Positions 8,082 to 15,348 of a stretch of DNA of 15,348 nt are shown in pieces (within the stretch, counting starts at the first letter, position 1; every line of letters starts with the position of its first letter). The stretch is taken from the NCBI GenBank assembly GCA_036514635.1, contig DATBWU010000110.1:1-15348 (forward strand), given 5' to 3'. A program made the translations under genes and the position numbers. The notes under the pieces are model-generated. The model saw nothing but the letters and a program-made list of their open reading frames with translations. It had not been told where the DNA came from and did no database searches. Source of the DNA: DASSFZ01 sp036514635 (GTDB taxonomy: Bacteria; Chloroflexota; Anaerolineae; Fen-1058).

Positions 8082-10073
8082 ATGCAAGGGACCAGTGTGC
8101 TGTTCGGTCAGGTGTTGACGGTGTTCTGCATCGTCATCGCCGGTGTGTGGGGTGCCACGCAATGGACTGCCGCCGCACTGGGCTATCAGCTGCGCCTGGG
8201 TACTCCCTGGTTCGACTTCTTCGGCACGTCGATCTATCACCCGTGGAGGCTGTTCGAGTGGTGGTTTTTCTTCGACGCTTACGCGCCGCACATCTTCAAC
8301 ACGGGTGGTGCCATCGCCGGTGCCAGTGGCCTGGTCGCTATGGTGGTTGCCATCGGCATGTCGATCTGGCGCTCGCGGCAGTCCAAGCTGGTCACGACCT
8401 ACGGCTCCGCACGCTGGGCCGATGCCAAAGAAATCCGCAAGGCCGGACTGACCGGTCCGGCCGGTGTCTTTCTCGGCCTGCATGACAGCCAGTATCTGCG
8501 CCATGAAGGGCCGGAACACGTCCTGACCTTCGCGCCGACACGCTCGGGCAAAGGCGTGGGTCTGGTAGTGCCGACGCTGTTGTCGTGGCCCGCGTCCGCC
8601 GTCATCCATGACATCAAGGGCGAGAACTGGAACATCACCGCTGGCTGGCGCTCGCGCTTCTCACACTGCCTGCTGTTCAACCCGACTGATCCCAGATCGG
8701 CTGCATACAACCCGCTGCTGGAAGTCCGTCGCGGCGCGCATGAAGTGCGTGACGTACAAAACATCGCCGACATCCTGGTCGATCCCGAAGGCGCACTGGA
8801 GCGGCGCAACCATTGGGAGAAGACATCGCACGCGCTGTTGGTCGGCGCGATTCTGCATGTGCTCTATGCGGGCAAAGATAAGACGCTGCGCGGTGTCGCT
8901 AACTTTCTATCCGATCCTGCGTGCCCGTTCGAGGTGACCTTGCACCGGATGATGAGCACGCGGCACCTGGGCCAGAGCACCCATCCTGTCGTTGCATCGG
9001 CCGCGCGAGAAGTGCTCAACAAGAGCGACAACGAACGCTCGGGCGTGCTGTCCACGGCCATGAGTTTTCTGGGTCTGTACCGCGACCCTACTGTGGCTGA
9101 AGTGACTTCGCGCTGCGACTGGCGCATTGCCGACCTGATCTCTGCCGAACATCCGGTGTCGCTGTACCTGGTGGTGCCTCCTTCGGACATCAGCCGCACC
9201 AAGCCGCTGATCCGTCTGATCCTCAACCAGATCGGTCGGCGGCTCACCGAGTCGCTCGACGGTTCCGATGGTGTGGAGCGCAAGCACAAGCTGCTGCTGA
9301 TGCTCGATGAGTTCCCGGCGCTCGGGCGGCTGGACTTCTTTGAATCGGCACTGGCCTTCATGGCCGGCTACGGTCTGCGTGCCTTCCTGATTTCGCAGTC
9401 GCTCAATCAGATCGACAAAGCCTATGGCCAGAACCATTCGATTCTGGACAACTGCCATGTGCGGGTAACCTTCGCCACCAACGACGAACGCACCGCCAAA
9501 CGTATCTCCGAGACGCTGGGCACTGCTACCGAATTACGGGCGCAGCGCAACTATGCGGGCCATCGTCTGGCACCGTGGCTGGGGCACCTGATGGTGTCGC
9601 GCCAGGAAACGGCGCGGCCCCTGTTGACACCCGGCGAAGTCATGCAACTGCCGCCGGATGAATCGGTGGTGATGGTCTCCGGCCATGCCCCGATCAAGGC
9701 CAAGAAGCTGCGCTACTACCTTGATGCCAATTTCAAGCGGCGCGTACTGCCGCCGCCCACGCTGACCTTCGGCCGTTATGCCGACGTGCCAGCGGCACGC
9801 GCCGACGACTGGAGCGCCTTGGCTGTGCCCACTGTGCCAGCCACTTCGACGACGGTTGGGCTTGGCGAGCAGGCCGATGCCGGCGGCCCACGCCAGCAGC
9901 CGGAGCTATCCGAGATTGCCACCTACAGCCCCGAACCCGAACAACCGGCCAGTGACCTGTCGCTGCTCGATGACGACGATTTCTCGCTTCCTCTCCCATC
10001 CCAGCTCGACCCTCGCTTGCAGCGCACGGCACGGCTGGCCGCCCTCGACCCTGACGACGGAATTCAACTATGA
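8082..10073 (+). CDS. traG: TraG/VirD4-family type IV coupling protein
   Basis: The 663-residue ATPase couples the relaxase-DNA complex to the type IV secretion channel at the inner membrane. The N-terminal region has two hydrophobic segments (about 5-25 and 75-95), followed by the TYGSARWAD element typical of TraG. Walker A is APTRSGKGVG (about 151-160) and Walker B is LLLMLDEFPALG with D409-E410. SQSLNQIDKAYG and NCHVRVTFATND are further conserved stretches. GGAGGT at 8072-8077 fixes ATG 8082; GTG 8046 in frame has no such site. The C-terminal 80 or so residues are Pro/Ala-rich and acidic (D630-D633) and probably disordered, a region that in this family can contribute to substrate or partner contact. 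Its stop overlaps the next start (ATGA at 10070). All ATPase motifs are intact. Confidence 0.95.
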   Translation: MQGTSVLFGQVLTVFCIVIAGVWGATQWTAAALGYQLRLGTPWFDFFGTSIYHPWRLFEWWFFFDAYAPHIFNTGGAIAGASGLVAMVVAIGMSIWRSRQSKLVTTYGSARWADAKEIRKAGLTGPAGVFLGLHDSQYLRHEGPEHVLTFAPTRSGKGVGLVVPTLLSWPASAVIHDIKGENWNITAGWRSRFSHCLLFNPTDPRSAAYNPLLEVRRGAHEVRDVQNIADILVDPEGALERRNHWEKTSHALLVGAILHVLYAGKDKTLRGVANFLSDPACPFEVTLHRMMSTRHLGQSTHPVVASAAREVLNKSDNERSGVLSTAMSFLGLYRDPTVAEVTSRCDWRIADLISAEHPVSLYLVVPPSDISRTKPLIRLILNQIGRRLTESLDGSDGVERKHKLLLMLDEFPALGRLDFFESALAFMAGYGLRAFLISQSLNQIDKAYGQNHSILDNCHVRVTFATNDERTAKRISETLGTATELRAQRNYAGHRLAPWLGHLMVSRQETARPLLTPGEVMQLPPDESVVMVSGHAPIKAKKLRYYLDANFKRRVLPPPTLTFGRYADVPAARADDWSALAVPTVPATSTTVGLGEQADAGGPRQQPELSEIATYSPEPEQPASDLSLLDDDDFSLPLPSQLDPRLQRTARLAALDPDDGIQL

Positions 10074-10522
10074 GCCAAGCCCGCCTGAATCTCTTTATCC
10101 AACATGACCACGCCAAGCGCCTGGACGAACTGGCCGCAAAGAAAGGCGTGTCCAAATCCTCCATCGTCGCGGCGGCGCTCGCGTCCTGGCTCTCACCGGA
10201 CGCGGGTGACCAACGCGAGGCGGCCACTGCCAAACGGTTGGATCGGCTGTCGCGCCAGTTCGAGCGTCTGGAGCGTGACCAGAACATCCTGATCGAGACG
10301 CTGGCGCTGTACGTGCGCTACTACCTCACGGTCAGCACGCCGGTGCCGGAGGCCCATCAAGAAGCGGCCAAGGCTCAAGGCAAGGCGCGCTTCGAGCAGT
10401 TCATCGAACAGCTCGGCCGCCATGTGCTGCGCGGGCGCAGCCTGGTCAAGGAGGTCTACGAAGAAATCCAGCCTGATGCCACTCGGCTGGCAGAAGCGGC
10501 CATGCAGGAGGACGGAGCATGA
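10070..10522 (+). CDS. CopG-type ribbon-helix-helix protein of the transfer operon
   Basis: The 150-residue product begins with RLNLFIQHDHAKRLDELAAKKGVSKSSIVAAALASWL, a ribbon-helix-helix pattern: a short beta strand, then two helices separated by GVSKSSI. Such domains dimerise and bind DNA. The remaining 100 residues are charged and helical (DRLSRQFERLERDQNILIETLALY) and may mediate oligomerisation. It overlaps traG and trbB at both ends by ATGA, with only a poor ribosome-binding site, so its synthesis probably depends on translational coupling to traG. A gene of this kind sits between traG and trbB in Tn4371-like elements. RP4 has no equivalent between these genes. It could act as an autoregulator or accessory DNA-binding factor; neither is shown here. 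Confidence 0.8.
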   Translation: MSQARLNLFIQHDHAKRLDELAAKKGVSKSSIVAAALASWLSPDAGDQREAATAKRLDRLSRQFERLERDQNILIETLALYVRYYLTVSTPVPEAHQEAAKAQGKARFEQFIEQLGRHVLRGRSLVKEVYEEIQPDATRLAEAAMQEDGA

Positions 10523-11568
10523 GCGCCGTCCCGAAGTTGCCACCCGAGTTGCAGCTTAAGCCGCCATCATCGGCCGCCACATCGTTGGACCGGCGTATCC
10601 GCATGCTGCGCACGGCGATGGGGCCGCTGATTGCCGCCGCGCTGGAAGACCCGGACGTGGTGGAGATCATGCTCAATCCAGACGGCTCCTTGTGGATTGA
10701 TCGCCTGTCGTCGGGCCGCTCGCCGACAGGCGTCAAGCTGTCCGAAGCCGATGGCGAACGCATCATCCGGCTAGTCGCCGCGCATGTCGGCACCGAGGTG
10801 CATCGCGGCCAGCCGTTGCTGACCGCCGAGCTGCCGGAAACGGGGGAGCGCTTCGAGGGCATCCTGCCGCCCGCTGCGCCAGGGCCGGCCTTCGCCTTGC
10901 GCAAGCGCGCAGTGAGCATCATCGGCCTGGAACGCTACGTCGCCGACGGCATCCTGACCGAGGAACAAGCCGAGTTCTTGCGCCGTGCGGTGCGCGAGCG
11001 GCTGAACATCCTGATCGCCGGGGGCACGAGTACCGGCAAGACCACGCTGGCCAACGCACTGTTGGCCGAGATTGCCGCCACCGGCGACCGGGTACTGGTG
11101 CTCGAAGACACCGTGGAGTTGCAGTGTGCCGCCCGCGACCACGTATCGCTGCGCACGCGGTCTGGCGTGGTGTCGATGGCCGAGCTAGTGCGGGCCACGA
11201 TGCGGCTGCGGCCCGACCGCGTGATCGTCGGTGAGGTGCGCGGCGGTGAAGCGCTGGACCTCATCAAGGTCTGGGGCACTGGGCATCCCGGCGGCATCGC
11301 CACCATCCACGCCAGTTCCGCCCACGGTGCGCTGCTGCGCCTGGAACAACTGATCCTCGAAGTCGCTTTGACGCCGCCGCGCGCGCTGATCGCCGAGGCG
11401 GTGAATGTCATTGTCTTCATCGCCGGGCGCGGCCGTGCCCGTCATGTCCAGACCATCGCCCGCGTTGTCGGTTTTGACGGCCACGGCTACCAGCTCGACG
11501 ACGCGCTCGCTCCGCCGCTTCCGACCATCTCGCTCCCTTCCTCAACCACCCCTGGAGAACTGCCATGA
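10519..11568 (+). CDS. trbB: TrbB, VirB11-type traffic ATPase
   Basis: The 349-residue product is a hexameric cytoplasmic ATPase of the VirB11/PulE type, docking at the inner-membrane base of the conjugation channel. Visible motifs are an N-terminal domain with PDVVEIMLNPDG (45-56), Walker A AGGTSTGKTT (167-176), Asp box VLVLEDTVEL (192-201), Walker B VIVGEVRGGE (235-244) and His box GTGHPGGIATIHAS (253-266), all intact. AGGAGG at 10506-10511 precedes ATG 10519, which overlaps the upstream stop. Length and order match TrbB of P-type systems. It helps drive pilus biogenesis and switches the machine between assembly and transport in homologues. Confidence 0.95.
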   Translation: MSAVPKLPPELQLKPPSSAATSLDRRIRMLRTAMGPLIAAALEDPDVVEIMLNPDGSLWIDRLSSGRSPTGVKLSEADGERIIRLVAAHVGTEVHRGQPLLTAELPETGERFEGILPPAAPGPAFALRKRAVSIIGLERYVADGILTEEQAEFLRRAVRERLNILIAGGTSTGKTTLANALLAEIAATGDRVLVLEDTVELQCAARDHVSLRTRSGVVSMAELVRATMRLRPDRVIVGEVRGGEALDLIKVWGTGHPGGIATIHASSAHGALLRLEQLILEVALTPPRALIAEAVNVIVFIAGRGRARHVQTIARVVGFDGHGYQLDDALAPPLPTISLPSSTTPGELP

Positions 11569-11924
11569 CGCACACCGTTTTTTCGACTTCCCGCTTTTCT
11601 GTAAATCCGCATCTGCGGCTGACGTTGCACGTTGCCGTGCTCGCCGTGCTGATGTTATGCCTAGCAACGACTGCCCACGCGGCCGGTTCCAGCATGCCCT
11701 GGGAAGGGCCGCTGCAATCCATCCTTGAATCGATCCAGGGACCGGTGGCCCGGATCGTCGCGGTCATCATCATCATTTCCACCGGCCTGGCCCTGGCCTT
11801 CGGCGATACGTCGGGTGGCTTTCGCAAGCTGATCCAGATCGTGTTCGGTCTGTCCATCGCGTTCGCCGCATCTTCGTTCTTCCTGTCGTTCTTCTCGTTC
11901 TCGGGCGGAGCGGTGGTCGCATGA
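11565..11924 (+). CDS. trbC: TrbC, pilin subunit of the mating pilus
   Basis: The 119-residue product is a VirB2/TrbC-type prepilin. It has a long basic-hydrophobic signal ending ATTAHA-AGSS, so cleavage is likely after residue 39 or 40. Two hydrophobic segments follow (about 62-80 and 90-112), separated by the loop GDTSGGFRK. This two-helix hairpin is the pilin hallmark. In RP4, TrbC is further trimmed and made cyclic by TraF; whether that happens here cannot be seen, and traF is not in the window. GGAG 11554-11557 lies 7 nt before the start. Both ends overlap neighbours by ATGA. Confidence 0.92.
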   Translation: MTHTVFSTSRFSVNPHLRLTLHVAVLAVLMLCLATTAHAAGSSMPWEGPLQSILESIQGPVARIVAVIIIISTGLALAFGDTSGGFRKLIQIVFGLSIAFAASSFFLSFFSFSGGAVVA

Positions 11925-12205
11925 GTGCCGCCAACGAATTCGCGGCGGGTTTCGCCAGTGGTTTCGAGATTCCGCTGCATCGCTCGCTGACCGAACCGAT
12001 CCTGCTGGGCGGCGCGCCGCGCACCGTGGCGATTGCCAACGGCACGCTGGCCGCTGCCGTTGGTTTGGGCCTGCAACTGTGGATACCCGGCCTGGTGCTG
12101 TGGATCGTCGGCCATTCGCTGGCGGTCTGGGGTGCGCGGCTCGATCCGCAGTTCATGGTCGTGTTCTCCCGGCACATCAAACACCGCCCACTGCTGGACG
12201 TGTGA
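11921..12205 (+). CDS. trbD: TrbD, VirB3-like inner-membrane channel component
   Basis: The 94-residue product has an amphipathic N-terminal part (EIPLHRSLTEPILLGGAPR) and a hydrophobic stretch over about residues 31-67 that could form one or two membrane helices, ending in a basic tail FSRHIKHRPLLDV. That matches VirB3/TrbD proteins, which associate with the VirB4-type ATPase, and trbE follows directly. The start overlaps the trbC stop; GGAG 11907-11910 lies 10 nt upstream. The family call rests largely on gene order and the RSLTEPILLGG-like N-terminus. Confidence 0.9.
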   Translation: MSAANEFAAGFASGFEIPLHRSLTEPILLGGAPRTVAIANGTLAAAVGLGLQLWIPGLVLWIVGHSLAVWGARLDPQFMVVFSRHIKHRPLLDV

Positions 12206-12226
12206 GACCGACAAGGAGAACACGCC

Positions 12227-14677
12227 ATGATGAATCTCGCTGAATACCGCAAGCGTCCCGCGCTGCTGGCCGACTGGCTGCCCTGGGCCGGGCTGGTTGC
12301 ACCGGGTGTGGTGCTGAACAAGGATGGTTCGTTCCAGCGCACGGCGCGCTTTCGCGGACCGGACCTAGACAGCGCCACGCAGGGTGAACTGATTGCCACG
12401 TCGGCACGTTTGAATAACGCGCTGCGCCGGTTGGGGTCAGGCTGGGCCTTGTTCGTGGAGGCCGAGCGGCGTGCCGCCGCCGACTACCCGCACTCGGAGT
12501 TTCCCGAACCACTATCCTGGCTGGTGGACGAAGAGCGCCGGGCGTCGTTCGAGGAAGACCACAGCCACTTTGAGAGTAGCTACCACCTGACGCTCGTGTA
12601 CCTGCCCGCTGAGGAATCACGTGCCCGCGCGGCCAAGCTGCTGTACGAGAACACACCGCAAGGCGGCGTGGACTGGCGCGAGCGGCTGGAATCGTTTATT
12701 TCGGAGACGGATCGCTTCTTCGACCTGCTTGATGGCGTCATGCCGGAGATCGTCTGGCTGGACGACAGCCAGACGCTGACCTATCTGCATGCGACGGTCT
12801 CGACGCGGCACTATCCGGTCGCTGTGCCAGAGCATCCGTTCTACCTCGATGCCTTGCTGGCCGATTCCGCGTTGTTGGGAGGTTTGGCACCCATGCTGGG
12901 CGATCAGCATCTGCGCGTGGCATCGGTGCGCGGCTTCCCAACCTCGACCTGGCCGGGGCTGCTGGACGACTTGAACCGCCTGGGCTTCGCCTACCGCTGG
13001 TCCACACGCTTTCTCTGTATGGACAAATCCGAAGCGGAGAAGGAACTCACACGCCTGCGCCGCCAGTGGTTCGCCAAGCGCAAGAACGTGGTCGCGCTGC
13101 TGCGCGAAACCATCTTCCAGCAGGAAAGCCCGCTGGTCGATACCGATGCCTCCAACAAGTCAGCGGATGCCGATGCGGCCCTGCAGGAGCTGGGCAGCGA
13201 TCAAGTTTCCTTCGGCTATGTCACCGTTACGGTGACGGTACTCGATGCCGATGCCGGCGCGGCTGACGAAAAATTGCGTCGGATTGAACGTGTCATCCAG
13301 GGCCGCGGTTTCGTCACGATCCCGGAAACGCTCAATGCCGTGGAGGCGTGGCTGTCCTCGATTCCGGGCAATGCCTACGCCAATGTGCGACAGCCCATCA
13401 TCTCGACGCTGAACCTGGCGCACCTGATGCCCGTGTCTGCTGTATGGGCCGGGCCGGAGCGCAATGACCACCTGGACGGGCCGCCATTGATCGTGACGCG
13501 CACCGACGGTACCACGCCTTTCCGGCTGGTGACGCACATCGGCGACGTGGGCCACACGCTGGTAGTCGGACCGACTGGCATGGGCAAGTCGGTGCTGCTG
13601 GCGGCCTTGGCAATGCAGTTCCGCCGCTATCCCGGCTCACGCATCTTTGCCTTCGACATGGGGCGCTCGATGCGCGCCACCATCCTGGGCCTGGGCGGCG
13701 AGCACTATGACCTGGGCACGGACGGCGAAATCGCCTTCCAGCCGCTGGCCCGCATCGACCAGGAGGGCTACCGCACCTGGGCCGCCGAGTGGCTGGAAGG
13801 TCGCTTGCTGCACGAAGGCGCAGCCGTCGGCCCGGAAGAAAAGGCCGCAGTCTGGTCAGCGCTCGGGAGTCTTGCGGGTGCGCCGGTGGAGCAGCGCACG
13901 CTGACCGGGATGTCGGTGCTGCTGCAATCGAATGCGCTGCGCCAGGCCTTGCAGCCTTACGTGCTTGGCGGCGCGCACGGCAAGCTGCTGGACGCGGATT
14001 CAGACCGTCTGGGGTCTGGCTCCGTCCAATGCTTCGAGATGGAAGAGCTGATGCACAGCAAGGCCGCCGTGCTGGCAGTGCTGGGCTATCTGTTCGCGCG
14101 CTTCGACGAACGTTTCGACGGCGCGCCGACCTTGCTGATTCTTGACGAGGCCTGGCTGTTCCTCGACGACCCGGTGTTTGCCGCGCGTATCCGTCAGTGG
14201 CTCAAGACGCTGCGCAAGAAGAACGTCAGTGTCATCTTCGCCACGCAGTCACTGGCCGACATCCAGAACTCGTCCATCGCCCCGGCCATCGTGGAGAGCT
14301 GCGCCAGCCGCATCTTCCTGCCAAATCCGCAGGCGACCGAACCGCAGATTCGCACGATCTACGAAGGCTTTGGTTTGAGCCGTCGCCAGATCGACATCGT
14401 GGCCGAGGCGGTTCCCAAACGCGACTACTACTACCAGTCCCGGCTGGGCAATCGCTTGTTCGACCTGGACCTCGGGCCGGTCACGCTGGCCTTTGCCGGT
14501 GCCTCGACACCGCAGGACCAGCGCGCGATCGACGAAATACGTGATGCGGTATCCCGTTCGGTGCCGTCTCCCGACTTCGCAGCCGCCTGGCTGCGCCATC
14601 GCGGCCTCGATTGGGCCGCCGACCTTGTTCCGTCCTTTCCGTCCCATTCATCCATCCCACAGGAGTACCCATCATGA
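12227..14677 (+). CDS. trbE: TrbE, VirB4-type ATPase of the conjugation channel
   Basis: The 816-residue product is the large VirB4/CagE-type ATPase. It has an N-terminal CagE/TrbE domain (about 1-400), then Walker A GPTGMGKS (448-455) and Walker B LLILDEAW with D640-E641. The downstream RKKNVSVIFATQSLADIQ and YYYQSRLGNRLFDLDLG stretches are typical of the family. It is peripheral on the inner membrane and powers pilus assembly and substrate transfer with TrbB and TraG. Unlike its neighbours, it has a 21-nt gap before it, with its own ribosome-binding site AAGGAG at 12213-12218. A tandem ATG (12227, 12230) leaves the start uncertain by one codon. Its stop overlaps the trbJ start. Length is normal and motifs are intact. 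Confidence 0.95.
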   Translation: MMNLAEYRKRPALLADWLPWAGLVAPGVVLNKDGSFQRTARFRGPDLDSATQGELIATSARLNNALRRLGSGWALFVEAERRAAADYPHSEFPEPLSWLVDEERRASFEEDHSHFESSYHLTLVYLPAEESRARAAKLLYENTPQGGVDWRERLESFISETDRFFDLLDGVMPEIVWLDDSQTLTYLHATVSTRHYPVAVPEHPFYLDALLADSALLGGLAPMLGDQHLRVASVRGFPTSTWPGLLDDLNRLGFAYRWSTRFLCMDKSEAEKELTRLRRQWFAKRKNVVALLRETIFQQESPLVDTDASNKSADADAALQELGSDQVSFGYVTVTVTVLDADAGAADEKLRRIERVIQGRGFVTIPETLNAVEAWLSSIPGNAYANVRQPIISTLNLAHLMPVSAVWAGPERNDHLDGPPLIVTRTDGTTPFRLVTHIGDVGHTLVVGPTGMGKSVLLAALAMQFRRYPGSRIFAFDMGRSMRATILGLGGEHYDLGTDGEIAFQPLARIDQEGYRTWAAEWLEGRLLHEGAAVGPEEKAAVWSALGSLAGAPVEQRTLTGMSVLLQSNALRQALQPYVLGGAHGKLLDADSDRLGSGSVQCFEMEELMHSKAAVLAVLGYLFARFDERFDGAPTLLILDEAWLFLDDPVFAARIRQWLKTLRKKNVSVIFATQSLADIQNSSIAPAIVESCASRIFLPNPQATEPQIRTIYEGFGLSRRQIDIVAEAVPKRDYYYQSRLGNRLFDLDLGPVTLAFAGASTPQDQRAIDEIRDAVSRSVPSPDFAAAWLRHRGLDWAADLVPSFPSHSSIPQEYPS

Positions 14678-15348
14678 AAAAAACCATCCTCGCCATTGCC
14701 GCCGCAGCGCTGGTGACTCTCATGCCTACCGCACACGCGCAGTGGGTCGTGATCGATCCGTCCAACCTGGCCCAGAACATCATGACGGCCGCACGGACGC
14801 TGGAGCAGATCAACAACCAGATCAGGCAGCTCCAAAATCAGGCGCAGTCGCTGATGAACCAGGCGAAGAACCTCACCGGTCTGGACTTCAGCGCGTTGAA
14901 TGAACTGCGTGCTTCGCTGTCGGCGACAAACCAGCTTATCCAGCAGGCGCAGGGATTGGCGTTCAACGTGTCGCAGATGGAGACCGAATTCCAGCGGCTC
15001 TACCCCGACGCGTATTCCGCTTCCACCTCGGGAACCCAGATGGCGACCGATGCGCGTTCGCGTTGGCGCAATTCGCTCGAAGCGCTACGCACCGCGACCA
15101 AGGTGCAGTCACAGGCGGTGCAGAACTTCGCGTCCGATGAGCAGACGCTGACAGACCTGGTGAATCGGAGCCAGTCGGCGGTTGGCGCTTTGCAGGCCAC
15201 GCAAGCGACCAACCAGTTGCTGGCCTTGCAGTCGCGGCAGGCCATCCAGGCGCAGCAATTGCAAATCACGCAGGACCGTGCCACCGCGCTGGAGCAGGCG
15301 CGCATCGTTGCCGTGCAGGAGCGTGCGCGCGAAGTGCGGCGGCGTTTC
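14674..15348 (+). CDS. trbJ: TrbJ, VirB5-like periplasmic/pilus protein (partial, runs off window)
   Basis: The frame from ATG 14674 stays open for 225 codons to the window edge, so the C-terminus is missing. A clear signal peptide (MKKTILAIAAAALVTLMPTAHA, likely cleavage after A22) is followed by QWVVIDPSNLAQNI. A Gln/Asn/Ala-rich coiled-coil body comes next, typical of TrbJ/VirB5 proteins, which act in the periplasm or at the pilus tip. AGGAG at 14661-14665 lies 8 nt upstream and the start overlaps the trbE stop (ATGA). An A7 run (14677-14683) covers the stop base and codons 2-3. In RP4, trbJ is followed by trbK and trbL; here what follows is outside the window. Confidence 0.92.
   Translation, partial: MKKTILAIAAAALVTLMPTAHAQWVVIDPSNLAQNIMTAARTLEQINNQIRQLQNQAQSLMNQAKNLTGLDFSALNELRASLSATNQLIQQAQGLAFNVSQMETEFQRLYPDAYSASTSGTQMATDARSRWRNSLEALRTATKVQSQAVQNFASDEQTLTDLVNRSQSAVGALQATQATNQLLALQSRQAIQAQQLQITQDRATALEQARIVAVQERAREVRRRF

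Larger units (their letters stand above)
6643..15348 (+). mobile_element. Transfer segment of a Tn4371-like ICE (internal, no ends seen)
   Basis: The order lysR - small lipoprotein - traG - ribbon-helix-helix gene - trbB - trbC - trbD - trbE - trbJ is, from family knowledge, the conserved right-hand backbone of Tn4371-like integrative elements, with cargo genes inserted upstream. Plasmid RP4 differs in that its trb genes follow trbA and are separate from traG. No integrase, attachment site, relaxase or replication gene is present, so a plasmid carrying the same backbone cannot be excluded. Confidence 0.75.

Noticed and set aside
11417..12223. 268-codon minus-strand open frame opposite trbC and trbD
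   Set aside because: trbC and trbD have clear signal/membrane patterns and coupled starts; the antisense product has no domain-like features.

Overview
This is a GC-rich proteobacterial window, most likely from a beta- or gammaproteobacterium such as a member of the Burkholderiales, Xanthomonadales or Pseudomonadales. All recognisable genes lie on the + strand. The gene order is that of the transfer end of a Tn4371-like integrative and conjugative element (ICE), with a block of cargo genes directly upstream. That assignment rests on remembered family organisation, not on a search.

Cargo block, about 1-6519. The window opens in the last 27 codons of an unidentified membrane protein. Next is the N-terminal half of a chromate transporter gene (chrA), broken by an apparent 1-nt deletion near 673-680 and lacking the second half of the long-form protein. 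Two exported redox-type proteins follow: a membrane-anchored single-heme c-type cytochrome (859-1284) and a cupredoxin-fold protein (1386-1853) that lacks type-1 copper ligands. A complete tripartite efflux set comes next: MacA-like adaptor, MacB-like ABC transporter and NodT-family outer-membrane lipoprotein. The genes are close or overlapping from 859 to 6519, so they could be one transcription unit.

Junction, 6520-6642. This is the clearest intergenic gap of the left half. It holds two abutting inverted repeats and a weak promoter-like pair just ahead of a LysR-type regulator.

Transfer block, 6643-15348. The order is a LysR regulator (position of TraR in Tn4371-like elements), a small EexN/TrbK-like entry-exclusion lipoprotein, a 282-nt leader without genes, then traG (coupling protein), a ribbon-helix-helix protein, trbB (VirB11-type ATPase), trbC (pilin), trbD, trbE (VirB4-type ATPase) and trbJ, cut by the window end. 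Five of these junctions are ATGA stop/start overlaps, which implies tight translational coupling. The products build a P-type (IncP/RP4-like) type IV secretion channel: TraG presents the relaxase-DNA complex, TrbB and TrbE power assembly and transport, TrbC is the pilus subunit, and TrbD and TrbJ are membrane and periplasmic components. The relaxase, integrase, replication/partition genes and trbL-F-G-I are not in the window.

Most of the window is well-understood conjugation and efflux machinery. The best leads are the copper-ligand-free cupredoxin paired with a cytochrome beside an efflux operon, the broken chrA, the palindromes before the LysR gene, the cysteine cluster in the LysR effector domain, and the structured leader before traG.
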